Shown: positions 35,606 through 44,645, numbered from the stretch's first letter. The stretch is 64,000 nt of DNA from an uncultured Lachnospiraceae bacterium (GCA_947176505.1 CAMWQW010000003.1:1-64000), one strand, 5' to 3'. Numbers and translations: made by a program. Notes: generated from the sequence alone by a model not told the origin.

Positions 35606-36649
35606 TTACTTCACTAATCCTTTGCAAATCTTCAAAGGTATCTTCGAAATTAAAAAAGCTATTACAAAAGAAATAATCCAAATTATCACGCACTGAATAA
35701 AATCTCCGGTTTGCCCCCTCCTTCTAAAAAGATTCCCTATACCATAATGAATGTAAAAAATTCCCGGCGTATACCGCGCAAACCATTTTATCATTCCTAA
35801 TACTTTTATGGGCAGTGTGTTAAGCGGAATCACCATGAAAAAGAGAACCAGCACAGACGCAATACATATAAAATACAATCCGCCATAACCAAAATTCAAC
35901 TCAGGCATATAAAACACAGGGAATCTGAATAAAAAAATCAACATACATGCGCAAGCAATCGTCCCGAATCTGCTAATAGATATTTTTTGCTCTATTTTAT
36001 TATAGGAAAACGCCATCCCGACACAAGCATATGGCATCATCTCTGCGACTCTGCCATATGTATATCTGACTTCATATGCCCATTCTCCGAATAGACTGTA
36101 ATTGATTCCAGAGTACTGCATCCACAATGATAAAAATGCGATTGCAGCCAAAACGTTAAACGCTTTATTTGTCGGTATAAAATAGAAAATAATAAAAACG
36201 ATACCAGTTAGTAAGATAAGATCAGCCTGAAACCATAATGGAGGAATCAAATGTATACTATTTCCAAACAGCAGTTGACATATTAAATCTCGAATACCAC
36301 CAACTAATTCTATATCAAAAATCAGTTCCAGCATCAGATAACCAAGATAGTATATCACTGCCCATCCTATATAGGGACTAAGCAATCTCCCTATTCTTGC
36401 GTTATATACACCTATATCTTTTGTCAAAGCACTGTCTGTTATAAAATAAAAAGACATAATCATAAAAGTTGGCACTGCCAATAATCGTAATCTGTCAAAA
36501 ATCCTCAAATAAACCGGAATATCCGAAATGTTTTCAAATAGCCAATAATGGCAAAGGACAACTTCAAATGACATAATGATTTTAAGGACTGCCGCCCCAT
36601 AATTGTAGCTATCCTCTTTTCTGCTATACCCCCCCCCACTCGCATACAC
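35606..36649 (-). CDS. Acyltransferase-3 family membrane protein with G9 tract at its start
   Basis: The 347-residue protein has about ten membrane segments and an acyltransferase-3-type opening (LKIIMSFEVVLCHYWLF). It would acylate a glycan hydroxyl. The first codons contain nine consecutive G on the coding strand (36629-36637), encoding GGG at residues 5-7. The only in-frame start is GTG 36649, with a GGGGG stretch 9 nt upstream. The ATG at 36645 is in a different frame and would join the main frame only if the tract had 10 or 7 G. Expression is therefore likely to switch on and off by slippage. A sequencing error in the homopolymer is the main alternative. Confidence 0.75.
   Translation of the reverse strand: MYASGGGYSRKEDSYNYGAAVLKIIMSFEVVLCHYWLFENISDIPVYLRIFDRLRLLAVPTFMIMSFYFITDSALTKDIGVYNARIGRLLSPYIGWAVIYYLGYLMLELIFDIELVGGIRDLICQLLFGNSIHLIPPLWFQADLILLTGIVFIIFYFIPTNKAFNVLAAIAFLSLWMQYSGINYSLFGEWAYEVRYTYGRVAEMMPYACVGMAFSYNKIEQKISISRFGTIACACMLIFLFRFPVFYMPELNFGYGGLYFICIASVLVLFFMVIPLNTLPIKVLGMIKWFARYTPGIFYIHYGIGNLFRRRGQTGDFIQCVIIWIISFVIAFLISKIPLKICKGLVK
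36629..36637 (-). repeat. Homopolymeric G9 tract within the acyltransferase start
   Basis: Nine C on the plus strand, so nine G on the coding strand, lie within the first ten codons of the acyltransferase gene. Length change by one or two bases would shift the reading frame of the whole protein. Confidence 0.9.
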
Positions 36650-36698
36650 AACTTCAGACCCCCATCCAGCTTATTATGCAACTTTGCAATACCTTTTT

Positions 36699-36727
36699 AT
36701 CATAATCTTATTTCATTCTTTTTTCAA
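36699..36727 (-). promoter_or_regulatory. Promoter of the acyltransferase gene at 35606-36649
   Basis: On the minus strand TTGAAA (36722-36727), 17 nt and TATGAT (36699-36704) lie about 50 nt before the start. The surrounding 38 bp (36691-36728) is repeated with few changes at 37765-37802. Confidence 0.75.
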
Positions 36728-36756
36728 GTATGGCAATGAGGTATACTCGTCAATTT

Positions 36757-37740
36757 TCACCAATATCTGTCACCAATATATACTACCGAAGTGCCATCAT
36801 ACTCAAAGCGAAAATCAAAACGCCTAAGTCCCATTGCCTCTTCCAATGCAGGCTGTTTCTCCTTCTCACAATAAAACAGCAGGAATCCTCCGCCGCCCGC
36901 CCCCAGAAGCTTCCCGCCGGCGGCACCGTTCTTTATTGCCCGCTCATACATTTCATCAATGACCTGACCGCTGATTCCACTGGCGAGTTGTCGCTTCAGA
37001 TGCCATCCTTCATTCAGGATACGCCCGAATTCGGACGTATCATTCTTCTCCAATGAGGCTTTCATCTCACGCGCCAGATTACACATCTGAATCAGATTAT
37101 TAGTCTTATCTGCCTGAGAGATGCTCTGCTTCTGCTCCGCAAGAATCTTATTGGCATCGTGCGTGATTCCTGTATAGAACATCACCAGATTATCTTCCAA
37201 TACATGGTAGGTATCCTTGTTCATAATAATCGGTTCTACCGTCACCATATCATTCTGATGAAACGTAATCAAATTCAGCCCGCCACAGGCTGCCGCATAT
37301 TGATCCTGCTTCCCGATAGGAGCCCCCAGTTTCTCGATTTCGACCTTACATGCTTCTTCCGCCAGCTTTGTCTGTGAAACATATTTCCCTTTATAGCAAT
37401 TCAATGTGTGCAGTAATCCAACTGTGAAAGCACTGGAAGAACCAAGACCTGTCCCGCTCGGCACATCGGCAGTAGAAACAATCTCTACTCCGCTCACTTC
37501 CATATCTGTCAGAACCTGCTTCATTATGCGGTGCTGTATCTGGCTGACATCATCCACAATCTCGTTCTGAGAATACTTGAGCGCCGTCTGGTTTTCATTA
37601 AAATACGGATGGATTGAAATATACATGTACTTATTGATGGAAGTACTCAGCACACATCCCCCATGCTTCCTATAGAAATCCGCCATATCGCTCCCACCGC
37701 CGCAGAAGCTGACGCGGAAAGGTGTTTTTGTTATAATCAT
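36757..37740 (-). CDS. hddA: D-glycero-alpha-D-manno-heptose 7-phosphate 1-kinase (HddA)
   Basis: The 327-residue GHMP kinase opens ITKTPFRVSFCGGGSDMADFY. It has the ATP-binding loop PSGTGLGSSSAF (about 93-104) and motif 3 KLLGAGGGGFLLFY near residue 280. This is the HddA branch that phosphorylates heptose 7-phosphate at C1, the second step of the GDP-heptose route and the one that fixes the alpha (GDP) rather than the beta (ADP) branch. AAGGAT lies 9 nt before the ATG and a clear promoter lies upstream. Confidence 0.92.
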   Translation of the reverse strand: MIITKTPFRVSFCGGGSDMADFYRKHGGCVLSTSINKYMYISIHPYFNENQTALKYSQNEIVDDVSQIQHRIMKQVLTDMEVSGVEIVSTADVPSGTGLGSSSAFTVGLLHTLNCYKGKYVSQTKLAEEACKVEIEKLGAPIGKQDQYAAACGGLNLITFHQNDMVTVEPIIMNKDTYHVLEDNLVMFYTGITHDANKILAEQKQSISQADKTNNLIQMCNLAREMKASLEKNDTSEFGRILNEGWHLKRQLASGISGQVIDEMYERAIKNGAAGGKLLGAGGGGFLLFYCEKEKQPALEEAMGLRRFDFRFEYDGTSVVYIGDRYW

Positions 37741-37772
37741 ATTCTTTTTATCCTTATCTTCATTATCTTTTT

Positions 37773-37801
37773 ATCATAAGCTTATTCCGCTTCTTTTTCA
37801 A
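37773..37801 (-). promoter_or_regulatory. Promoter of hddA
   Basis: TTGAAA (37796-37801), 17 nt and TATGAT (37773-37778) on the minus strand lie about 33 nt before the hddA ATG. The element is a near copy of the one at 36699-36727. Confidence 0.8.
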
Positions 37802-37810
37802 GCCATAGAA

Positions 37811-39304
37811 TCATTCTATCCACTCTATCCGTACTGTTTCTTTACCGAAATATCTGGCTGCTCCAACATTAATCCAATATTCCGGGTCACTCGACAGATC
37901 CGGATTCTTTAACTCCTGCGGAGAAGGAATCAGCTTCGACTGTACTGTCACATTCTCCTCATCCGAATGCTCAATCTGTTCTAAAATCTCTCCCCACATA
38001 TCGCGAAATCTGACCAGATATCCGAATTTGTCATCCTCTACACACACGGATATCGGTCTGCTAAGTTCCTTTACCGGAATCACAGCATTAAGTATAAAGA
38101 ATACTGCAACCGCAAAGACAGTCATTATTCCGAATATTTTTTTCTCTTTAACAATATATTTCCCTGCCCGTTGCCCGATGAATCCCCCTGTCATAAACAT
38201 AACCAACATAAATCCGGCAATCAAGAAAACATCTATGATAAAATAGCCTCTCGGTTCCATCAGCGTACTCGAATATCCAAGTGCAACCGGATAACACGAA
38301 ACCCACACACATAAAAGAACCCCGAGCCCGCTCAAAATAATTGTCAGCATACCTATTTTAAGCATTTGCTCATTGCAATGCCACATCAAGAAACCCGCCA
38401 GCAGCATAATCGTCAATATATACAACATGTCCGTCTCTGTCAAAAGTCTCCACGATTCTCTTAAAACATTCGCCAAGGACCAACCGAATGCCTTGAAAAT
38501 CGGCAGCCCTGACTCATTGATTGCCCCCTGCCTCGTAAAATTCCCCGGAGCAAGACAATTCGCCAAAGCGCTTATAAAGGCAATGAGAAAGGCTGCTCCC
38601 AGTCCTTTTCTGCCGTTATATTTCGTCCAAAATCCCCAGACACATATTAGGAGATAAACAAAACAGACAATCGCGGAACACTGTAATACTCCGCCACATG
38701 CTAAGAAGCCAAATACGATCGCACCAATCAAATCTCTCTTTGATTCTTTCACAAAAGCATATCTCACAAGATGCCTTATTCCAAGCAGCACAAATATCAG
38801 AGGCAATGTATAGACACAAGCCCCATTATACCAGAAAAAATTTTCCATCATGACACGTGCATTGGAAACCAGCCATGTGCTCATGGCACAGACTAAAATA
38901 ACCGCCGTATTCTGCCTGCATCCAAGCAGCTTCTTCATGATGCAATAAATCAGACTCCAAAGACTTCCGTAGAAGAGAATGATACTGACCATACAAAACA
39001 CCCTGATTCCGTCAACTCCCATACGGACATACGGAGCTATATAATAAAGCAAAAAGTTAGATACATATGTCCCTTGCCATGTAAGATATATTTCACGCAT
39101 CCCTTTCAAAGCTAACAGAAAATAGCCTTCACCAAGTAGTCTGCTTTCTTTGATACCGGCAGATATCATAAAATCGTCTGCCGCCGGCATAACAAAGGAT
39201 GCCAGATGCAGATAACTATACACACAATAAACGCTGATTCCAATAGAGGCAATGCATAATCCTACTGAAAGCAGCTTAATGCCCTGTTGTTTCATCTCCT
39301 TCAT
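37811..39304 (-). CDS. Polytopic membrane protein, DUF6056-like
   Basis: The 497-residue protein has about 11 hydrophobic segments. After the first helix it has MPAADDFMISAGI, then a GTYVSNFLLYYIAP stretch, a pattern seen in DUF6056-type membrane proteins of glycan loci. The Asp pair in the first outer loop resembles the catalytic loop of GT-C transferases. ATG 39304 has GGAGAG 6 nt upstream and overlaps the end of the aminotransferase gene by 29 nt. It could be a GT-C glycosyltransferase or a polymerase; no definite assignment is possible. Confidence 0.6.
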   Translation of the reverse strand: MKEMKQQGIKLLSVGLCIASIGISVYCVYSYLHLASFVMPAADDFMISAGIKESRLLGEGYFLLALKGMREIYLTWQGTYVSNFLLYYIAPYVRMGVDGIRVFCMVSIILFYGSLWSLIYCIMKKLLGCRQNTAVILVCAMSTWLVSNARVMMENFFWYNGACVYTLPLIFVLLGIRHLVRYAFVKESKRDLIGAIVFGFLACGGVLQCSAIVCFVYLLICVWGFWTKYNGRKGLGAAFLIAFISALANCLAPGNFTRQGAINESGLPIFKAFGWSLANVLRESWRLLTETDMLYILTIMLLAGFLMWHCNEQMLKIGMLTIILSGLGVLLCVWVSCYPVALGYSSTLMEPRGYFIIDVFLIAGFMLVMFMTGGFIGQRAGKYIVKEKKIFGIMTVFAVAVFFILNAVIPVKELSRPISVCVEDDKFGYLVRFRDMWGEILEQIEHSDEENVTVQSKLIPSPQELKNPDLSSDPEYWINVGAARYFGKETVRIEWIE

Positions 39305-40409
39305 CGTCTTCTCTCCATAGGTTCAGACACTTGACAACCTTATCTGTCTCGTCTCTTTTCATTCCGTTATACAAAGGAATAGACAGTACTTCATCGGCAT
39401 ACATCTCCGTAATAGGATATGCACCTTCTCGATATCCAAGATAAGAATATGCTTCTGAAAGGTGGGGCGGAATCGGATAATGGATAATCGTACCGATTCC
39501 GTTCTCCTCCAAATAACTGATCAGTTCCTTCCTTCTCCTGCATCTAATAACAAACTGATGCCATACGGTCGTACTTCCTTCTCTCAGCTTAGGTAAAATC
39601 AAAGCACTGTTCTTGATTTCTTTCAAATACCTCTCGCATATAGCCGTTCTTTCGTCTTGTAACTCTTTCAAATGCCCGAGTTTTACACGCAGCAATCCGG
39701 CTTGAATCTCGTCTAACCTCGAATTAGCGCCAACCACTTTATTATAATATCTTTTCTCACTTCCGTAATTTCGGATCATCTTAATTTCCTCAGCAATCCT
39801 CGGATTGTCCGTTACGATTGCTCCCGCGTCCCCGAAAGCTCCCAGATTCTTTGACGGATAAAATGAGAAACAGCCTATATCGCCAAATGTTCCCGTCATC
39901 TGTCCCTCTGAGCATGCACCATGCGATTGCGCACAGTCCTCAACTATGCGCAAGTCATATTTCGATGCCAGTTCAACAATCGGTTTCATATGAGATGCCT
40001 GTCCATATAAATGTACCACCAGAATTGCCTTCGTCTTCGAAGTGATTTTCTCCTCTATCCTATCTGCATCTATATTATAGTATTCATCCGGCTCAACAAA
40101 CACCGGGGTCGCACCGTTGATTGTAATCCCCATGACACTCGCAATATACGTGTTCGCCTGAACGATTACTTCATCGCCCGTACCAATCCCAAGCGCACGA
40201 AACGCAATCCATAATGCATCCAATCCGCTTGCAAGACCAACACAATAGCGGCTGCCCGTATAAGCCGCAAACTCTTCCTCAAACTGCTGCAATTCCTTCC
40301 CGAGAATATACCAACCCGAACGCAAAACCTCTATCGCCTTCTGTTCATATTCTCCTTGAAACTGATAGAACCCTCTGTCCATCCGATTGGGCATAATATA
40401 ATCTGCCAT
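39276..40409 (-). CDS. fdtB: DegT/DnrJ/EryC1 sugar aminotransferase (FdtB-like)
   Basis: The 377-residue PLP enzyme has the sugar-aminotransferase landmarks GLASGLDALWIAFRALGIG, VVHLYGQ, IVEDCAQSHGA and the Schiff-base lysine in SFYPSKNLGAFGDAGA. ATG 40409 has AGGAG 6 nt upstream. With an FdtA-type 3,4-ketoisomerase (41882-42301) and a GNAT enzyme (40420-40965) in the same operon, it most likely puts an amino group on C3 of dTDP-3-keto-6-deoxyhexose (Fuc3N or Qui3N). The position of amination is inferred from these neighbours. Confidence 0.85.
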   Translation of the reverse strand: MADYIMPNRMDRGFYQFQGEYEQKAIEVLRSGWYILGKELQQFEEEFAAYTGSRYCVGLASGLDALWIAFRALGIGTGDEVIVQANTYIASVMGITINGATPVFVEPDEYYNIDADRIEEKITSKTKAILVVHLYGQASHMKPIVELASKYDLRIVEDCAQSHGACSEGQMTGTFGDIGCFSFYPSKNLGAFGDAGAIVTDNPRIAEEIKMIRNYGSEKRYYNKVVGANSRLDEIQAGLLRVKLGHLKELQDERTAICERYLKEIKNSALILPKLREGSTTVWHQFVIRCRRRKELISYLEENGIGTIIHYPIPPHLSEAYSYLGYREGAYPITEMYADEVLSIPLYNGMKRDETDKVVKCLNLWREDDEGDETTGH

Positions 40410-40419
40410 GATGCTCTCC

Positions 40420-40965
40420 TTACACCTCATACTTACTCAGATATTCTTCTCTTAGCATACTGTACCATTTCAATGTCTGATACTCTCCCCTTAGAAACAA
40501 ATGCTTTCTGAATGCCCCTTCATAAACAAATCCGATTCTTTCATACATACGAATCGCTCTATCGTTCTCGGCGAGTACATTCAGGTAGATTCTCTCCATT
40601 CCCAACTGTTCAAAAGCCAGTCTTAGAATTTCACGGGTTGCCTGCGATGCAATTCCCTTTCCCCACGCTCCTCTTCTCAGACTGATTGCATATTCCGCTC
40701 TCTTGTCCGTCAAATCAATACTCTTTAAACTAATTGTTCCCTGATACTCATCATTCTCATCTGTAATCGCATAATGTATATCCTGCCCATCAATCATTTG
40801 AATGTCCGCGCTCCGTATAAAATCAATCACCGACTCTATATCTTTCTCGTCAGCATGAAATTGAAATCCTTTCTGTACCTCAGCATCCTGCATCCATTCA
40901 AGCATTCCCTCTGCATCTTTTTCTTCTAGTTTGCGTAGTCTCATCTTATCATTTCCGTTCTGCAT
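40420..40965 (-). CDS. GNAT (RimJ/RimL-type) N-acetyltransferase
   Basis: The 181-residue GNAT protein has RLRKLEEKDAEGMLEWM at the N-terminus, the acyl-CoA-binding RRGAWGKGIASQA and the late LNVLAENDRAIRMYERIGF. AGGAGG lies 5-6 nt before ATG 40965, inside the 3' end of the GT2 gene. The likely job is N-acylation of the 3-amino sugar made by the aminotransferase encoded 11 nt downstream, replacing the left-handed beta-helix FdtC found in other organisms. The substrate is inferred. Confidence 0.8.
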   Translation of the reverse strand: MQNGNDKMRLRKLEEKDAEGMLEWMQDAEVQKGFQFHADEKDIESVIDFIRSADIQMIDGQDIHYAITDENDEYQGTISLKSIDLTDKRAEYAISLRRGAWGKGIASQATREILRLAFEQLGMERIYLNVLAENDRAIRMYERIGFVYEGAFRKHLFLRGEYQTLKWYSMLREEYLSKYEV

Positions 40966-41881
40966 CATACTCCTCCTCGATGATATACGGAGGTCGTTTT
41001 CTGGAAGCATCAAATGTACGCCACAAATATCCTCCCAGAATCCCCAGCGTCAGCATAATGATTCCGAAGCTGAGCAAATTGAAAATAAATAGCGTCGTCC
41101 ATCCACTGACATCAATCCTTCCCATCAATTTGAATATAAACACTATAATTGCCCACACAACCGCTCCTACACAAGATAGTGTCCCAATCACAGAGATTAC
41201 GGTGATAGGCAATGCTGAGAAGCTGAATAACGTATCCGTTACAAGCTTGATCTTTTTGCGCAGTGTCCATTTACTCTCGCCGATTTCTCTTTGCAGTCTC
41301 GTATAATATATCTTGTCTGTCTTAAAACCACTCCATAGAATCTGACCTGTCAATGCACTGTTCTTTTCATCAAGCTGCATGAGGACATTGATAACTTTCT
41401 TATCTAACAAGTATACATCAAATCCGCCCTTTGGCATATCCGGCAGCGCAACCTTCCTCATCATCCAATAATACAGATTAGCAAACATTGTCTGCCCTTT
41501 ACCTTCCTGCCTGTCCTTCCGCACAGCCAGAACAACGTTATTGCCGCTTTTCCAACTGTCCACCATCTCCAAAATCATCTCTGTAGGCTCTTGCAGGTCC
41601 GCCGCTTTCACTACTGCACAGTCACCGGTGCATTTAGATAGTCCGCATAGAATTGCCGCGTGCGAACCAAAGTTCCTCGACAAACTATATATTCTCAGTC
41701 TCGAATCCTTAGATGCCAGTTCCTTCATAACCGTATAACTTTCATCCTTAGAGCCATCATTGACCATAACGATTTCCCACTCATATTCGGTATGGTTTAA
41801 AAGCTTCTTGGAGATGTCTTCATACAAAGGTTTTAAGTTATCTTGATTATAATATACCGGAATCACCACTGATATTTTCAT
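40949..41881 (-). CDS. GT2 polyprenyl-phosphate glycosyltransferase (DPM1/GtrB-like)
   Basis: The 310-residue protein has a GT2 catalytic domain (KISVVIPVYYNQDNLKPLY; EIVMVNDGSKDES; the KAADLQEP region) and two C-terminal membrane helices (about 230-255 and 265-290), like GtrB/ArnC/DPMS. Such enzymes make undecaprenyl-phosphate sugars for GT-C or GtrII-type transferases, of which the window has several. The ATG follows directly on the stop of the fdtA-like gene (TAGATG), with GAGGAT upstream. Confidence 0.85.
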   Translation of the reverse strand: MKISVVIPVYYNQDNLKPLYEDISKKLLNHTEYEWEIVMVNDGSKDESYTVMKELASKDSRLRIYSLSRNFGSHAAILCGLSKCTGDCAVVKAADLQEPTEMILEMVDSWKSGNNVVLAVRKDRQEGKGQTMFANLYYWMMRKVALPDMPKGGFDVYLLDKKVINVLMQLDEKNSALTGQILWSGFKTDKIYYTRLQREIGESKWTLRKKIKLVTDTLFSFSALPITVISVIGTLSCVGAVVWAIIVFIFKLMGRIDVSGWTTLFIFNLLSFGIIMLTLGILGGYLWRTFDASRKRPPYIIEEEYDAERK

Positions 41882-42301
41882 CTATTTATCCTCTTCATCT
41901 ACAATCTTCAGATACTCGTCATATTCCCTTATATACTCATTCGCATCATAGTGTTCGCTGGCGAGACAAAGCAACACGGAATCCGCGCTAAAGTCATACA
42001 TCTCCTTCCACACCATGCAGGGCAGATAAATTCCCGTATGCGGTCTGTTCAACAGAAACACCGACTCATTTCCCTTACCGTCGCATACTCTCACCTTGCA
42101 CTTTCCCGCCACATTAATCAAGACAAACTGCGTTCTGCGATTCGCATGTTGTCCTCTGACTACGCTTTCATCAGAACCGTATATATAAAAAATTCTTTTG
42201 ATGTCAAACGGAATATCCTTCTGCCCTTCTACAATGACCAAATGTCCTCTCTCATCTCCATGCTGCGGAAACTCAAGCATATGCGCTCCTAAATATTTCA
42301 T
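41882..42301 (-). CDS. fdtA: dTDP-4-keto-6-deoxyglucose 3,4-ketoisomerase (FdtA/WxcM cupin)
   Basis: The 139-residue cupin of the FdtA/QdtA/WxcM family has the GDERGHLVIVEG opening and the active-site segment VVRGQHANRRTQFVLINVAGKCKV. His52 matches the conserved first catalytic His; the position of the second catalytic His in characterised FdtA is Asn54 here. It shifts the keto group from C4 to C3 before amination by the DegT enzyme. AGGAGGAT lies 8-9 nt before the ATG, and an extended -10 promoter lies about 80 nt upstream. rmlA/rmlB are not in the window. Confidence 0.85.
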   Translation of the reverse strand: MKYLGAHMLEFPQHGDERGHLVIVEGQKDIPFDIKRIFYIYGSDESVVRGQHANRRTQFVLINVAGKCKVRVCDGKGNESVFLLNRPHTGIYLPCMVWKEMYDFSADSVLLCLASEHYDANEYIREYDEYLKIVDEEDK

Positions 42302-42381
42302 ATTATCTTATCCTCCTGTGTGTCTGCATATGAAACTCAATTTCATTTCGACATCTACCTCAAAACATGATGTTCTAATTT

Positions 42382-42390
42382 ATTATAGCA
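42382..42390 (-). promoter_or_regulatory. Extended -10 promoter for the fdtA operon
   Basis: TGC TATAAT reads on the minus strand, about 80 nt before the fdtA-like start and just after the stop of the acyltransferase gene. No good -35 is visible. Confidence 0.5.
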
Positions 42391-42411
42391 AAAAATATTA
42401 TCATAAGTACC

Positions 42412-43488
42412 CTAATCCCCAAAATCGGTCAGCAATTTTGCTTTTCTTTTACATGCCATGTATAACTTGTTTCCAATGATAGGAATATATACCATACATA
42501 CAATATAGATGATTCTTCTAATCCAAATATTTTCAATCACAATATAGGGACATAAAAAATAATCAAGAATCAATCTATGATATAGAAAAATATAAAGGCT
42601 GCTTTCCCCAATCCCTTTTAAAAATCCAGCTATTTTTATGGTTAAATAATTGCCCTCTGCGCAAAGGGAGCCCATCGCAAAGCACCACAATAGTACTATG
42701 CCTGCATAGCACATAAGCGTAACTCCCGGCGGGTTAAGTCCAGTACCGAACATTAGGTTTTCATCCAGACGCAAGAAATCATCGATGCTGTTGCAATCCC
42801 AGCAGTATTTCAATACTCCTAACCATAAAATACTTGTACAGGCAGTCACCGCAAACAGATATTTTGATGTCCGTTTCTTAATTAAATGTGGCGCAAAGAC
42901 CATTCCAACATACGCTAATATTAAGTATGTCCCACCAAACAATTTTCCGCCGCCGCCATAAATATCAAACAAATTACTATGCAGCGTTGTTAACACCGAA
43001 ATCACTACAATCACGATTCCAACAAGTAGTTTTAAAACAACTTGATAAATACCTTCTCTCTTACTGCATATCAATAATATCCTATATAAAACAGCATTTG
43101 CCACAATTAGCTGCAAATATAAGGAAACATAGTAAAATGGACCTGAAGCATTAAAATACGATAACCTGAGCACAATGCTCCTCAAATCAAACATTCCGTC
43201 TATCCAAAGCGAATAAATGATTGTCGCCACAAAATAAGGCAGGAGTATTTTCCCCATCTTCCTACTGAGCATAAACCACATTTTCCGTTCCGTACATTTT
43301 GTCTCTGAAATGTACGTTGTGACGCCCATAATCAAGATAAAAAGACTTACAGAAAAAAAGGAAAAACACGTAATACTTACATTTTCATACAAGACACCAT
43401 ATGAATGATCCGCAAGGACGGCGAGTATCCCTATCGCCTTAGCACAATCTATCCATACAATTTTTTCGTCGGACCTATCCTGTTTCAT
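42412..43488 (-). CDS. Acyltransferase-3 family membrane protein
   Basis: The 358-residue protein has about ten membrane segments and the family opening VWIDCAKAIGILAVLADHS, where D and H match the conserved pair of OafA-like acyltransferases. It would O-acylate a glycan sugar. The ATG overlaps the TGA of the upstream acyltransferase-3 gene (ATGA), so two different acyltransferases are made together. Confidence 0.85.
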   Translation of the reverse strand: MKQDRSDEKIVWIDCAKAIGILAVLADHSYGVLYENVSITCFSFFSVSLFILIMGVTTYISETKCTERKMWFMLSRKMGKILLPYFVATIIYSLWIDGMFDLRSIVLRLSYFNASGPFYYVSLYLQLIVANAVLYRILLICSKREGIYQVVLKLLVGIVIVVISVLTTLHSNLFDIYGGGGKLFGGTYLILAYVGMVFAPHLIKKRTSKYLFAVTACTSILWLGVLKYCWDCNSIDDFLRLDENLMFGTGLNPPGVTLMCYAGIVLLWCFAMGSLCAEGNYLTIKIAGFLKGIGESSLYIFLYHRLILDYFLCPYIVIENIWIRRIIYIVCMVYIPIIGNKLYMACKRKAKLLTDFGD

Positions 43489-44576
43489 GCTGCCCCCTGT
43501 TTAATCCGGTTATACAAATAGTTCATACTATCCACGGCAGAACTCCTCAGCAATTCCACTACCGCGCAGCACATATATATTCCGACTGCGCATCCTAACA
43601 TTGCCAGCATGTATGCAACCGGATTAAGCTGTCCTATTCCTATCAGCCGTTCCATCATCATATATTCCCGGACAAACTGATTGTCATGGATCAAATATAC
43701 CCCGAATGATGCCACGCCCAATTCGGAAATCCACCTTATCTTCTTTGTCTCCGCCAATGTCAAGCTTCCAAATAAAATCACCATCACACACGCCTCCAGC
43801 ACGATAAACGGCGAAGTATAACTGCTAAAGGCATGCATAAGCCCACTGCCCGCTCCAGTCACCGCCCCAAGCTTATCCAGTGCATAGCGCAATAATACTT
43901 GTATCAGTATAAGCCCTATCAAGCTAAATAGCAGCCAAGATTTCCGGCACTTGGCAAGCGGCGAATCCGTAATATCGCTCTCTTTTCTAAGCCATGCGCC
44001 GAATAAGTACATGATAATAAGCCAGAATGCGTTGAATCCTCCATCCAACCCAAACCAGTCTGTCTGAAAAACCCACGGAATAATCGAGAAAATCAAGAAA
44101 AGTAATGCAATGAGTTTCCGCATAGCGGCAATATCCATATGGGAAACCATCAGATTCAGATAGGGTGCAAAAAATAATACCGGTATATAGAAAGTAAAAT
44201 ACCAATACTGCATGGACGTGACCGGAAATACAGCCTCCAGCATCTGTCGTCTACCGATTTGCGTCGGATACATCGTTTTGAAAATTAACATAAGAAGTAC
44301 AGAATAGAAAAAAACTTGGAACCATAATTTCAGAAATTTTCTGATACTGCTGCCATGAACTGTCTTGCTTCCACTGACAAAACCACTGATCATCGCATAG
44401 ATATTCACCGAACTGGCAACAAAGAAAGCAATCCCCTGCGAGAGAAAATACTTGAAAGAAAAAACATCTATCATTTCAGATGCTTTCCCGTAACTATTCA
44501 TGTGTATCACGATAATCATACACATGGACACTATTCTCAACAAATCTATTCCTACGTTTCTCCTGCTGCCCGTCAT
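43485..44576 (-). CDS. Acyltransferase-3 family membrane protein
   Basis: The 363-residue protein has about ten membrane segments. Its N-terminus NVGIDLLRIVSMCMIIVIHMNSYG holds the conserved D..R and H of acyltransferase-3 enzymes. It is coupled by a 4-nt overlap to a second member of the family. A GGGAAAG ribosome site and a promoter at 44611-44640 precede it. The acyl donor and target are unknown; O-acetylation of the repeat unit is the usual role. Confidence 0.85.
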   Translation of the reverse strand: MTGSRRNVGIDLLRIVSMCMIIVIHMNSYGKASEMIDVFSFKYFLSQGIAFFVASSVNIYAMISGFVSGSKTVHGSSIRKFLKLWFQVFFYSVLLMLIFKTMYPTQIGRRQMLEAVFPVTSMQYWYFTFYIPVLFFAPYLNLMVSHMDIAAMRKLIALLFLIFSIIPWVFQTDWFGLDGGFNAFWLIIMYLFGAWLRKESDITDSPLAKCRKSWLLFSLIGLILIQVLLRYALDKLGAVTGAGSGLMHAFSSYTSPFIVLEACVMVILFGSLTLAETKKIRWISELGVASFGVYLIHDNQFVREYMMMERLIGIGQLNPVAYMLAMLGCAVGIYMCCAVVELLRSSAVDSMNYLYNRIKQGAA

Positions 44577-44610
44577 GGTCTTTCCCTCTGCCGTTATCCA
44601 ATTTCAGTAC

Positions 44611-44640
44611 ATTATACTACAAAAGATACGGTAAGTTCAA
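44611..44640 (-). promoter_or_regulatory. Promoter of the acyltransferase-3 gene pair
   Basis: TTGAAC (44635-44640), an 18-nt spacer and TATAAT (44611-44616) on the minus strand lie 35 nt before the start codon, directly after the stop of the FkbM gene. Confidence 0.75.
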
Positions 44641-44645
44641 GCACG

